This document shows positions 1-11,386 of a DNA stretch of 64,000 bases, one piece after another. The stretch lies in contig NC_081411.1 in assembly GCF_030272615.1 (NCBI RefSeq), positions 209,650,244 through 209,714,243 of the forward strand, written 5' to 3'. The notes beneath the pieces were generated by a model. The model searched no databases, was not told the origin of the DNA, and saw only the letters and a list, made by a program, of their open reading frames with translations. Source of the DNA: Cryptomeria japonica (taxonomy: Eukaryota > Streptophyta > Pinopsida > Cupressales > Cupressaceae). The position numbers were made by a program, and so were the translations under genes. Position 1 is the first letter of the stretch, and every line of letters starts with the position of its first letter.

Positions 1-1265
1 AATATGAGAGTTGATGAAAGCACTACAAAAGACTCAGAAATAGCAGTAGGATATGAATATGATGAATTTGGAGGAAGGAAAAAGGAAGAGTAAAATGGAA
101 ATGTAGAAATGAATGATCAAAATGCTATGACATTTACATCCAAGACTCCAAGGTATGTTCAAGGGTTCATTCAAAAAATCATATTATTAGAGATAAGAGG
201 AAAGGTATCATCACAAGAAGAAAAGTGGCTCAAGAACAGGTCTTGTTATATTTACTATCTGAAACTAAGCCAAAGATAGTAGAAGAAGTGATTAGAATTG
301 GATGAAGGAAATGAAGAGGAGCTAGATCAGATTGCAAAAAATTGGGCATGAGAATTAGTCAATAGACTAGAAGACAAGTATGTGATTAGAACTAAATGGG
401 TATTCCAAAAAAAACTAGATGAAGATGGAAAGGTTGTAAGAAATAAGGCAAGATTGGTTGGAAAAGGATATACTCAAATTGAAGGCATTGACTTTGATGA
501 AACTTATGCCCCATTTTCTCAAGTGGAGGGAATCAGGATGTTCTTGTCATTTGCAATATTCAAGGACTTCAAGGTCTAATAGTTTGATGTAAAATCAACA
601 TTATTAAATGGATAATTGAACGAAGAAGTTATAATTGAACAACCGGAATGTTTCAATTCAAGAGATAATGAAAAAATTGTTTCCAGATTGAAAAAGGCTT
701 TATATGGACTGAAACAAGACCCTAGAGCCTGGTACGAAAGATTCAACAAGTAACTAGATGATCACTTGGGATTTTAGAAGGGTTCATGTGACAATAATTT
801 CTATTTCAATATCAATTTAGGTAAAATCCTAATTGTTGTGGTATATGTTGATGAGATGAAGTTTGGAGGAAATGAAGATATGTGCAAAAAAATTGCAAGC
901 GAGATAAAAAAAGAATTTGAGATGTCCATGATTGGTGAGTTTAATTTCTTTCTTGGTTTGCAAGTTAATCAGAATGGTAAAGGAAATTTTATTTCTCAGT
1001 CTAGTTACATCAAAGAGTTGTTCAAGAAGTTTGGGTTGGATAATTCCAAACCAGTGTGTACACCTGTGACCACTGGATGTAAGTTAACCAAGGATGACAA
1101 ATCTCACAAGGAAAATGTAAGTATGTACATATCAATGATTGGACGACTATTATATTAGACTGCTACTAGACCAAATATCATGTAGGCAGTATGGTTGGCA
1201 GCTAGATTTTAGTAAGAACCAAAAGAATCACATGTTGTGGCAATGAAGAGGATTTTAAGATATCA
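1..1265 (+). pseudogene. Ty1/Copia reverse transcriptase relic
   Basis: Decayed Copia polyprotein segment. Translation around 382-579 gives the RT start (TKWVFQKK, then RLVGKGYTQ and a degenerate FAPV-like segment). 660-760 keeps the [13 protein letters not shown] block, and 838-1158 keeps the segment after the catalytic box (KEFEMSMIGEFNFFLGLQV, then SKPVCTP). The catalytic F-V-D-D motif survives only as VYVDEM, so the second Asp is lost. Stops interrupt every stretch, for example before 600, around 750 and at 1156. It is clearly Ty1/Copia by domain content. Its upstream half lies outside the window. It is probably the same broad family as elements A, C and E, but inserted in the opposite orientation. 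It is not functional. Confidence 0.9.
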
Positions 1266-1498
1266 TTAAAGGCATAGAAGAGTTTTGTTCGTTGTTTGGT
1301 CCAATCAGCAACTTGCATATTCTTTTTGAGACTAATGTTTGAGTGCTTCCTCTTAGAGGGAGAAAGAGAGAGTTTCTTAGGGGGAGTTTTTCCCACCTTT
1401 GTCATTGTTGTTAAAGGGGGAGAGAGAGTATAATGTTTATGTTTATTTTCTTGATGGATGTTATTGATGGATGTTTCCATCAATGACAAAGGGGGAGA
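1266..1498 (+). promoter_or_regulatory. 3' noncoding region with several polypurine tracts
   Basis: Between the pol relic and the LTR there are at least three G-rich purine tracts on the + strand: near 1377-1388 (TTAGGGGGAG), near 1414-1428 (AAAGGGGGAGAGAGAG) and at 1488-1498 (AAAGGGGGAGA). The last directly abuts the putative LTR start and would prime plus-strand synthesis. Multiple polypurine tracts upstream of the 3' LTR are a known trait of Sirevirus-type Copia elements. Confidence 0.6.
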
Positions 1499-2380
1499 TG
1501 GCGAGTATTATGTTATATGGTATCATTGATGTCAAATCCTATGGTTCAAATTAGGTCTAGAAGCGGTAAAGGATGTGGTATGTGGTATGTTGAGTAGTAG
1601 CTTATTAAGAATTTGGAGGTTTCCTAGATTTCTTGAATGTTTTATCTTTTCAAAGCATGTGTTGCTCAGTGTTATTCTTGGATCTGGATTGGTCGAAAAA
1701 TTGAGGTTTTTGGTTTAGACATTCAAGAAGATCCGTAACGTTAATTGTATAGTGTATGGATAATATTTTAGGTTCTGATTTGGCAATTTTCATAGCATAT
1801 TAATATGGTTAATGAGGAAATTTTTAATGAGGTCTACTTCTCATTCATTCCCACCACCAGAATGTTTAGTAGAGATCTATTTTATATCTTTGTCTTGGCT
1901 GACATTAAGGATTATGTTTTTTTGAAGACAACATATAAAAGAGTTTGATCTGGTCGAGTTGAACTGTAGCTTTTTGTGTTGAAGATATGCAAGATTGAAA
2001 TAATCTAGTTGATGTGTGAGAGTTGTGTTACATATTGTTACCACAAGCAATTCTAGTTTTGAATATTGTATTTCAATGATGGATTCTCTTGTAACTTTCT
2101 CTCTTGGGTAGTGAGCCCTCCTATAGTGAGCATCCCAATAGTAAGCCATCCTTTGTAAAAATAATCTTAATCAGTGTTTATATATTGAGAATTAGAATTC
2201 TCTATGGTTTTTTCCTTCTTGGGTTTTCCACATAAATTCTGGTGTTTCTTGTGTCTTATTTATTATGCGCATATGTGTTCCTATTTATCTATTTTATTAA
2301 TTAAACTGGTTGTTCCAAATCTGTGAATAAAATTTAAAAGAGGATTTTATTGTCAATTGATTCACTCCCCCTCCCAGTTT
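1499..2380 (+). repeat. Degenerate Copia 3' LTR
   Basis: It starts with TG directly after the last polypurine tract. It ends in a stretch reading GATTCACTCCCCCTCCC, which is the reverse complement of the conserved LTR edge seen in elements A, C and E (GAGGGGG-GTGAATC). The final bases normally leading to the CA terminus are missing; the sequence switches to an RNase H fragment at about 2380. The exact start is inferred from the polypurine tract and could be about 10 bases off. Confidence 0.55.
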
Positions 2381-2552
2381 CTCAGATATTCAACAAGATA
2401 CACAAACTCGTATTGGGCTGGAAATCTTGGTGATCATAAGTCCACTTCAGGATACAACTTTCATCTTGGTTCAGGCCCCATTTGTTGGAAAAGAAAAAAG
2501 AAACACACTATTGCTATTTCTTTGATTGAAGTTGAGTATCAAGGGTATATTA
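2381..2552 (+). pseudogene. Copia RNase H fragment
   Basis: A short + strand stretch encodes the Copia RNase H core. It reads YTNSYWAGNLGDHKSTSGY, then FHLGSGPICWKRKKK, then SLIEVEYQG, corresponding to the usual D-x-DWAGN, RKSTSGY and S-T-EAEY blocks. The catalytic Asp of the first block and the Glu context are altered. It is cut on the right by the start of element A at 2553 and joined on the left to an unrelated LTR edge, so it is a scrap and not part of the LTR beside it. Confidence 0.75.
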
Positions 2553-3902
2553 TGTTGGAAACAAGGTAGAAAAATGAGAGGGGAGGTGAATCGGTTTGCT
2601 CACAAACTTTATTCAACTAAAACACAGTTTCAAATCTAGTTATCAACAATGAGAGAATAAATCAACACCACATTAATAACACGCATAACACCAAGATTTT
2701 TGACATGGAAAACCCAGTTAAGGGAAAAACTACTTTGGGAACCTACCCACAATATGATGATACCCTATTAGGAGTAAGTGAAATATTACAATGGGGAATG
2801 CACATGCATTTAGGAACACTACCTAGAGCTCACTTCTCAAAAAACATAACAAGAAGGACCACAACCCTTTGGAAGACTCAATGTCTTATAGAAACATTCA
2901 CATTACATCTGAAAGATCATGAACTAATAAAATAGCATCTCCTCATGCCTGGTTATAGTTCCAGTTAAGCACATAACACACATACTACTCCTTTGCACTT
3001 CTTCACACTTCTTCATACCATTTCACTACTTTTGAAATATCAAAGCATTATTCACACACATAGATACCTTTCTCACATGAGTATTACATTTATTTATACA
3101 TATCATTAACCTATCTTTCATGGTCGGCTCAACACAGATCACAAATTATAAATATATAATCATACATGCTATAACATTACATGCAGACCAAAACAATGTT
3201 GGCTAAGATATAGTATGAACCTAATTCAACACCTCGAACATGAAACACCTCCAAGAATTATGCCATGAACATCAAAATCACACTCCAATCATCATGTCAA
3301 CCAATAATGTTGCATAAGACAAACGTATTGAGGAAATCATCAATTCTGAGCACATCGATCAATATGTAAAATCAACACAAATAAGAAATGATACACAAAC
3401 ATCCACAAGAAACATGAATTATCATAGAAACAACCACAACATCACCATTTACTAGAATCTTCATCATTATTATACTGAACCTCAAGAACACTAACTGAAT
3501 TGACTATCAAACTAGAAGATTAGCAAACCTCCAAATCACAAACCATCTAAATTGAGGACAACTCAAAATGTCCCAAACACTCTTCCAAATCTACAAACCA
3601 AGATATTACAACACAGATCAATATGGAGAAAAATAAAAAACACTGATCAACACTAAATAACTGAGAAACCAACCTCAATATCGGATCTCAAAACTTGATC
3701 AAATCTCCATGTAGAAAACAAAATCTATAGTTGAATCAACTAGAGATACTTATCTCAAAACCCTTTAATCCACAACAACTCATTTGCAACACATTGGCCA
3801 AACTAGCTCATTTAATCTGACTGCAACACTAGAACATAGATGAATATGTTAACATCAATGACAACACATTATTCTAGCAAACTTATTCAACAATAAACAA
3901 CA
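2553..3902 (-). repeat. Element A 3' LTR
   Basis: On the + strand it begins TGTTGGAAACAAGG, followed by a purine block and GTGAATC. The same order appears at 23631-24961. Shared internal landmarks include GACATGGAAAACCC near 2701 (GACGTGGAAAACCC near 23779) and ATGATGATA near 2755. The end near 3902 is placed by alignment with the 5' LTR and is approximate. Length is about 1350 bp. Confidence 0.8.
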
Positions 3903-4244
3903 ATATCCCCATAACTTATTCATATGACAACATATGCATGTGAAAAAAATCACTCCAAAGAAATAATTCAACTACCAACATTCTCCCCATAGCTCTCAAT
4001 AATATCCCCTCGTGATCTAGCACATGATATGGCAATTTTTCACATGATTCTCTCACCCTTTGACATCAATGCAAAAGGAACATATGCAAATACTAATTCT
4101 CTCCCCTTTTATAACTAACTTACAAATCTGAACATCTTTAACAATAATAGTGACTAATCCCCCTGAGTGGCAACCACCACTCATCAATCTAGATCACAAG
4201 GTATCTATGTGAAATCCATCAGATTGATGCAACTCATTACATAT
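3903..4244 (-). promoter_or_regulatory. Element A 3' noncoding region with polypurine tracts
   Basis: This lies between the RNase H end and the 3' LTR. It contains C-rich tracts on the + strand (polypurine on the element strand), for example TTCTCCCCATAG near 3980 and ATCCCCCTGAG near 4157. No reading frame of note was found. Confidence 0.5.
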
Positions 4245-6218
4245 TTAGTTCTCATCAAGAGGGGTAAACGACCCTAGCTTCTCTCCGAGATACACAAAAG
4301 TATCTTTAGGCAAAGGCTTCACAAAGATATCTGCAATTTGTTCCTTTGTAGAGACATACTCCAATCTGATTTCCTTCTCATTCACCTTTTTTCTCAACAA
4401 ATTAAACCTGATTGATATATGTTTGGTCTTTGAATGCTGCACTAGATTTTTAGAAATGTTGATAGCACTTGAATTATCATAGTATCTAGTAGTAGGCTCG
4501 ACAAAAACAACTCTGATATCCTTTAACATTTACTTCATCCATACCACCTAAGTACAATTGCTAGTAGCAAAAATATACTCATCCTCTGCAATAGATAAGG
4601 AAAAAACATTTTGATTCTTACTCATCCAAGAAACCAATCTCTTACTCAAGAAAAATGCACCACCACTTGTAATTTTTCTAGTCATCCATATCACCTACTC
4701 AATCAGCATAAGTAAAATCACTCAAAGTAAAGTCATCATCTTTAGGATAGCACAAACCAAAATGAACTATTCCTTTAAAATATATCTAAATATTCTTTTC
4801 ACAGCTACAAAATGAGATTCCTTAGGATTAGCTTGAAATTTAGCAAGAATACATACAACATTCATAATATCTAGTCTATTCTGAGTCTAATATAACAATC
4901 CACTAATCATATATCTTTATCTAGTTTGATTTTATTTCGAAGAATAATCATCCTTTGTCAACTTACATCCAGTCACCATAGGAGTATCAACTAGCTTTGA
5001 TTAATGTAAACCAAACTTCCTCAACAATTCCTTCGCATACTTAGAATGAGATATAAAAATTCCTTTATCCAGCTAAGTAATTCATAATACCAAAAATAAT
5101 TTCATCTCACCAATCATAGACATCTGAAACCCATTTTACATTTCATAAGAAAACTTATTGCACAAACCATCTTCTCCACCAAAAATAATGTCATCAACAA
5201 ATATCTCAACAATCAAGATGTTATCATGATCAATCTTGAAATAGATATTAGTATCAATAGTACCTTTATTGAATCCAAGATTCAGTAAATACTTATCCAA
5301 TTTGGCATACCAAGCTCTTGGGGTGTGCTTCAATCCATATAGTGCTTTCTTCAATCTACAAACCATATCTCCTTCATCTGTCAACTAAAATCCATCTGGT
5401 TGCTCAAAATAAACTTTCTCTTCCAACTCACCATTAAGAAAGGATGACTTGACATCCATTTGATAAAATTTGAAATCTTAATAAGAACCATAAGAAATAA
5501 ATAATCTAATAGCTTCTATTTTTTCCACTAGAGAAAAGTTCTCTTCAAAATCAATTCCTTCCATCTGAGAATAACCCTTACAAATGAGTCTTTCTTTATT
5601 CCTAACAACTTTACCTTGTTTATCCAATTTATTTTGGAAAATCCATTTAGTTCCAGTTAAATTTTTATCATTAGGTCTAGGAACAAGAATCCATGTATTA
5701 TTCTTTTCAATCTAGTTCAATTCTTCTTCTATTTCGTTAACCCAATTTTTATCTTTGCATGCTTCACTAACATCATTAGGTTCAATCTTAGAAATCAAAC
5801 AATATTCTTCAGTAATTCTTCTTCAATTCATCACACCTTTGTTCTTATCTCCTATGATATGATTCAATGAATGATTCAATCTTACATACATGGGAGTCTT
5901 AGGATTTTCTTGATTTCCAAACTCTTGAGTTCTTTCTTCTGCACTAGCACTTGTACCTTCTCCTTCATTATTTGGCTTCTCTAGAGCAATCTAAATTAGG
6001 ATCTAGGTCTGCACTTTCTTTCCTTGATCATCTAAATCATATCCACAACATCTGGGCTGATACTCATTACCTTCATCAACCTTCAAATTACCACTTTCAA
6101 CTATCTTTCTCAATGTATTATTATAACACTAATAGCACTTGCTCTTAGTAGAGTAACCAAGAAAAATTCATTCATGACATCTAGCAACAAAATTCCCTAG
6201 ATCTTCATCGCTTCTAAT
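4245..6218 (-). pseudogene. Element A reverse transcriptase and RNase H relic
   Basis: The - strand carries the C-terminal half of a Copia polyprotein. 5384-5136 reads DMVCRLKKALYGLKH-PRAWYAKLDKYL, then [15 protein letters not shown], so the catalytic F-V-D-D box is intact locally. 4529-4245 is the RNase H tail (SKNLVQHSKTKHISIR, then EQIADIFVKPLPKD). Between and upstream, the [21 protein letters not shown]-like and SMIGE-FFLGL-like segments are readable only across stops and shifts. The integrase-to-RT linker is cut at 6218 by element B and resumes at 14877. Confidence 0.88.
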
Positions 6219-7840
6219 TGTAGCATCATAAATTGTACGCACTCGCTAGAGTGGTACAATTTCACACCTAGTTTAGCACCCGCCTTGGCGCATTGTGCAT
6301 TTTGCATTGTATTTTCCCTTTAGCACTTAATTAATCAAATTAATTAGGTCTAAGGTCCTATTTCATCATCTTCTACATCATAAAGTTGGGCCCTTTCATT
6401 AAAGTGTGCCCCTTTCAATTTATTCCTCCAATACATCATTTAATCAAAAACCCTAATTAGGTCCTATTTTGAACTTGGGGGCTTGATTTCGGGGGTCAAA
6501 ACATCTCGAAATCACCTGTAACTTCGGGATTCTCTCTAAAATCATCATATCCGACGGCCCTGAAAATTTGGTGAAAAGTTGTCAGGACCATGGCGCCCGG
6601 AGTGCACACGGTCCCAGACATTTTTCCCGAAATTTTAGGAGTGGGATCCAATCATAAAATAAAGCTTAACCCCAAGAAATTGGTGGGAGATTCAATCTCT
6701 AGGTCGGCCAAAAGTTGAAATTAAGACCTAGGGTTTCATATATAAGAGCTCTCTTTCTTCATTTGAAAGGATCAGGATTTTTGGTTTCAAGGACCTTCTA
6801 TGCAGCGAAAGAGCAGATCTTTGAAGACTTCAACAACATTCAACATCCATCCATCAAGCATTCATCAATTTCATTCATTTAGGGCTTTGGAGACATTGAA
6901 GAGCAATAGGGGATTACCGACTGAAGATTGGCTTGTACCCCTCCCTTGGGGTTGGGTATGATTTCATGTTGTTTTCATGTCTTTGCATAAGCCTCATTAT
7001 ATCATTTTTATTCATGCTTTAGATCACTTTGCATCTTGCTTTGGAGCATTTACATTATCATTTACAAGCAATTAGGGTTTACTTTCTAGGTTGCTCTAGT
7101 TTGCTTACTTGCATTTTAGGATCTTGCACACACACTACTTTTACAATACAACTTGGCTATTCATGGAGGTGGAAATCACCAAAGCGGGGGTTTGACTATG
7201 GCAAAACCCTATATAGCCGCCCACCACACCTTTTCAGATATAAGTGCAGGTTTCAGAATTCGGACGACGCCGCAAGTTGCAGATCCGGGAAAAGCTAGCC
7301 AAGACAGCACTCCACACGAAGTTTCAGAGCAAAAGACCAGGACAGGGGCGTGGGGTGCCCTGGTCCTACCAGGACAGGGGCACTGGGCACCCTGGTCCTC
7401 CTGACAGACAGTAGTTTTCAGCATTTTTGATAGCTTTCCAGGTTGCAAAATAGTAGTTTCAGGAGCAGTTTCAGGGGCAGAATCAGGACAGTGGCGCCTG
7501 TGCCCCTGTCTCAAACATTTTCATTCATATTTTAACACCGGGTACACATTTACATTCTTGTCTTGTCCTTGTGTTTACAACTTTCCATTGTTTAAGTTCA
7601 ATTCTGCAATCTTGTTATTAGTTCATACTTGCACTTTGGGGTTAGGGATTGAACTTGCATCATTTTATCTTTCAATTGCAACAAAGGAATAGAAATCCTA
7701 ATAGGTAGCTCGTGGCTCTCTCTTCCACAAAAAGAAGTAGCCAATTGTGTGATACCTCTAGGCTCTTTCGTATTCCACAAGTGTGTGGTTGAAAGTGAGA
7801 TTAGGGCATGTTTGCTTAGTGTCACTTTTTCCCCCACACA
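6219..7840 (+). repeat. Element B 5' LTR
   Basis: This 1622-bp LTR is bounded by TG and CA. A TATA-like box (TATATAAGAG) lies near 6739-6748. A GC-rich repeated unit at about 7338-7401 (ACCAGGACAGGGGC, then GCCCTGGTCCT) is present in two copies. The 3' LTR has three copies and is 30 bp longer. Confidence 0.93.
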
Positions 7841-7843
7841 TTT

Positions 7844-7863
7844 TGGTGAACCCGATGTGAACT
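7844..7863 (+). promoter_or_regulatory. Element B primer binding site (tRNA-Trp type)
   Basis: TGGTGAACCCGATGTGAACT starts three bases after the 5' LTR. From memory, plant tRNA-Trp ends in GATTCACGTCGGGTTCA plus CCA, whose complement is TGGTGAACCCGACGTGAATC. B matches except for the C-to-T at the twelfth base and changes at the last two bases. Confidence 0.75.
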
Positions 7864-8178
7864 CCAATCTTCTCTAGTTTTGATTTATGTTTTCAAATTT
7901 GAGTGTTTATGCTATCAAATTTGTATTTACAAGTTTTAATTTCTTGCAAGATTCAAAAATCTGGAGGAAATGTTTGCTAAAAACCTTAAATTTTTCAATT
8001 CAAAGTTGAACTTGTGGATAGCTTAATTAGGATCAATAATTTTAAATCTGATTTAGGAACTCATTTGAATCATAAATTTCATTTTCTAAATCTACATTCT
8101 AAGTGCTTGCATTGGTTGAAATTAAATATTTCCTTCTATTTTGCATGTGTTATCATTTGAAAAAGGAAAATTGTTGTC
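7864..8178 (+). other. Element B leader, noncoding
   Basis: This AT-rich stretch lies between the primer binding site and the first ORF. I see no convincing reading frame or repeated motif in it. It would form the 5' untranslated leader of the element RNA. Confidence 0.5.
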
Positions 8179-9462
8179 ATGATGCATTCATTTCATAGAT
8201 GTGATAGTGGGTTAGCTTCCCTTGTTTCAATTTTTCCTCCTCCTAAAGAACCTCCCCCCATCTATAACAACATTTTAGTGCCTAAAAGAGTTGCTTCCAG
8301 TCCCTTTGAGACTCTCCCAGGCTCTAAGGATGAAGACTTTAAGAGTGATCTTGACAATTCTCCTAAAATGTGCCCTTCCTATTTAGCTATCCTAGAGGAA
8401 GAGAATGATATCATAAACACCTTTCTTAGTGTTACTTCACCTTCCCTACATGATGCCTCTCTAAGTGAAAAGGTATTGATGGACATTGACTTATTTTCTC
8501 CTAAAGTTGGTCCTTCCAATGGGGGCATGTTAGTGCAACAAGAGGTTATGAACACTTCTTTCAAAGATCTCCTTCCTAAGCATGAATCTTTGGAGAAATA
8601 TGTTCATGTTCCTCCTAAAAAAAACTCCCTTCATGAGGATCCTTTTGTGCAAGAAGATGACATTATCCCTACATTTCCTAGTGATGGCATTTCCTTTTCC
8701 AACAAAATTCCCACTAGAGATGATGAATTAATGATAAATGCTTACCCTTCTCCTAAAGTTTGTCTTACCCATAAGCATCCCTTAGAGAAAGAAGATGAAA
8801 TAATAAGCAATTTCCTTAATTCTCTCTCCCCTAAAGATCATATTGAACATATTTTGAAGAAAGAGGATGAGTTTAACACATCTATTGATGCTCTCCCTCC
8901 TAAGGATGAGAAATTAATAAACAATGTTATCTCCTCTCCCGAAATTGACAATACTTCAAACATTCCTTTCAACAACCTCACTATTTGGGATGAACCATTA
9001 GAAGAAGGTGTAGATTATTCTCTACCCCATGAGAGAACCCTAGCCAAAGGGGATGAAATCAAGATTGAAAACTCCCTTGATACTTTCTCACCTTCCTTGA
9101 ATCTCAATTATTCTCCCTCTCCTCAACTTGGTTCTACTCATAAGGGAACCCTAGTTCAAGGCAAGATGGTTAACATCTCTTTCAAAGATCTCCCTCTCAA
9201 GAGTGAGACTTTAGAGAGTAATGTTGATCCTTCTCCTAGAGAGTTTATTCCTCATGTAGATCCTTTGATGATAGAGGATGGTATGACCTTTCCTAGTATT
9301 ACTCTGCCTACTAGAACATCAATGCCTACCCCTTGTCTCTCTCCTAAAATTGATTTAATCCATGATGAGATTTTAGTGCAAGAGAAGACTATCAATAATT
9401 CTTCCAACACTTTTGTTCATTCCTCTAAACCATCCTCAATTCAATTTGATACATGTGAATGA
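8179..9462 (+). CDS. Element B ORF1, repetitive acidic protein of unknown function
   Basis: An uninterrupted 427-codon frame starts at the first ATG after the leader (MMHSFHRCDS). I do not recognise a family. The protein is a degenerate internal repeat of very roughly 40-50 residues. Each unit carries an SPK or PPK turn, an acidic stretch like EDDII or EKEDEII, and a Phe/Leu-rich step like FKDLLPK or LPPKDE. Clear instances fall near residues 113-160, 153-200, 193-250, 305-355 and 350-400. There is no signal peptide, membrane segment, zinc knuckle or recognisable gag fold. It sits where gag would be in a Tat element, so it may be a diverged or replaced gag. The following frame overlaps it by 50 nt in the +1 frame. 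Confidence 0.7.
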   Translation: MMHSFHRCDSGLASLVSIFPPPKEPPPIYNNILVPKRVASSPFETLPGSKDEDFKSDLDNSPKMCPSYLAILEEENDIINTFLSVTSPSLHDASLSEKVLMDIDLFSPKVGPSNGGMLVQQEVMNTSFKDLLPKHESLEKYVHVPPKKNSLHEDPFVQEDDIIPTFPSDGISFSNKIPTRDDELMINAYPSPKVCLTHKHPLEKEDEIISNFLNSLSPKDHIEHILKKEDEFNTSIDALPPKDEKLINNVISSPEIDNTSNIPFNNLTIWDEPLEEGVDYSLPHERTLAKGDEIKIENSLDTFSPSLNLNYSPSPQLGSTHKGTLVQGKMVNISFKDLPLKSETLESNVDPSPREFIPHVDPLMIEDGMTFPSITLPTRTSMPTPCLSPKIDLIHDEILVQEKTINNSSNTFVHSSKPSSIQFDTCE

Positions 9463-11386
9463 AACACCTAACAAACCTCTCTGCACTGTCCAAGGTGCTT
9501 GTCCTTCTCAAAATTCTCAACATTTAAATAAGACTATCTTAGTGGTTCATGGTGGTCATGCTAATGATTCTTTTTGCACTCCTAAGAAACCTATTATTAC
9601 TGTGCAAGGAGGTTATTATACTAAGAGCCCTTATGAGTATGCTAAGCAACTGACTAGAGAGAGTTATAATGCGGTTGCTCATACCTATAACACAAGAAAC
9701 AATAGGCAACCTAATCCTCCTCCAGTTATCCCAACTTCACTTCCTCCTTCCCAACCTATTCTTCCTCAAGCTCCTCGTATTTCAAAAATGCTTAGTAAGG
9801 ACTATGATCTTATAGAACAACTTAAAACTACTCCTGCTAAGATATCCCTTTGGGATTTGATCCAAACTTCTTCCGCTCATCATGGAATGTTACAAGATGC
9901 CTTGAAAGATTTGAATGTTCCTCCACCTAATACATCTAGTAATATAGTGTCTTTGGTTAACTCTGTGATGAATCCTAAAGCTCAAATTGTGTTCACGCAA
10001 GATGAGTTGCCTACTAGTGAAATTCAACATGAATATGATCCCTTGATGATTGTGGTTATCATAAATGACACTGCTATAAGATGAACACTGGTAGATAATG
10101 GTTCTGGCCTTAATGTGTGTAGCATTAATCTATTGCATAAGATGAATGTGGATACATCCCTTATTGAGCCTGACTCTCATCCCATTCGAGGCTTTGATAA
10201 TGTGGCTAAGTCTTCATTAGGTATTATCACCTTACCCATCACAGTGGGACCTGTTACTTTGCCTACTCCTATCCATGTTATGTCGGGAAATCTAACATAT
10301 AACTTTTTATTAGGGAGACCTTGGATTCACAGTATGCAAGCTGTCCCCTCTACATTGCATAGACAAGTTAAATTTATTTATAATAATAAGACATATACCT
10401 TGATAGGTGATACTAAGTTTCAAGCTTGTTTGCAAACATCTACTTCCAAAGGGAGTTCTTCTAAGCCTTCCTCTTCTAGTGGTGACTCGTTAAACAAGAT
10501 ACCTATGGATGAATCATCACCCTCTGATAATCAAAATTATTTGGATGAGTCTGAAGTTCCTGAAGAAGATTATTCTCAACTTGAATCTACACATGAAGAG
10601 GCTTTTGATCCTGAGAAGGTTCTCGCAGAAGACTATTGGGGATCTCTTGATTTTAATCCCACCTTTGTAGGTGAGTATAGGGTTCCTCCTAGAGAGCTTA
10701 AAGTTAAAAAGAAGGAAGAAACTAGAGATCAATCAGTCTTACCTGAACCTATGAGCAATAATTTTGTGGCTGCTTCTCAAACTTCTTCTCCTCACACCTC
10801 TAATTCTGAAGAATTTGATTCTTTGTCTTATGAAAAACCACCTTCTCTTTCTGAAATGGCTAATCGTTATGGTCATGGTTTTCATATTTTGGGTAAGAGT
10901 GGCTATAGTGGAAATGGTTGTGGCACAAATGAACAAGGAATTAAAGTTCCTTTAGAACATAACATGCATGAATATTCATTTGGACTTGGATATAATCTTT
11001 CTAAGCCCACCAAAGCATCTAAAAGACCATCTCTCAGTGTGAATGCTATATTTAGTAGTGATGGTGATCTCACTTCAACTAAATCATCTTCTACTTCTAT
11101 CAACTCTCATTCCCCTCATAAGGAAATCTTGGCGATGAACAAATCTCTTTATGACTCCCCTCAAATTTCTAAATCCACTTATGAATCTTTATCTCCTATT
11201 CATCATAAAGTCCTTTCCTCTAGGGATAAGGCTCTAATAAATTACACTCATCCCTCTTCTAAGATTTCTTGTGACTTTTCTTCTTCAATTTTTATCATTT
11301 TATACATGTTTTTGATCTCACTTATAGTTGAGCATTCAGCATGTCATATTCAAATACCTCATTCAATCTATCATGTCTTTAAATAA
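9413..11386 (+). pseudogene. Element B ORF2: retropepsin-like protease and G-patch protein
   Basis: This is a single frame of about 657 codons, interrupted once by TGA at 10082-10084. The segment around 9790-9920 (YDLIEQLKTTPAKISLWDL) matches the same place in element D (YNLVEQLDKTPALISILEL). The aspartic protease follows: LVDNGSGLNVC just after the stop, and LLGRPWIHSMQAVPST at about 10309-10353. A G-patch lies near 10860-10990 (RYGHGFHILGKSGYSG, then GLGYN). Ser/Thr-rich linkers separate the domains. The TGA sits where an Arg codon (CGA) would be expected, suggesting a C-to-T change. The protease has Asn after the catalytic Asp instead of the usual Ser/Thr, as in D. The order and identity fit the Tat lineage of Ty3/Gypsy. 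Confidence 0.85.
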
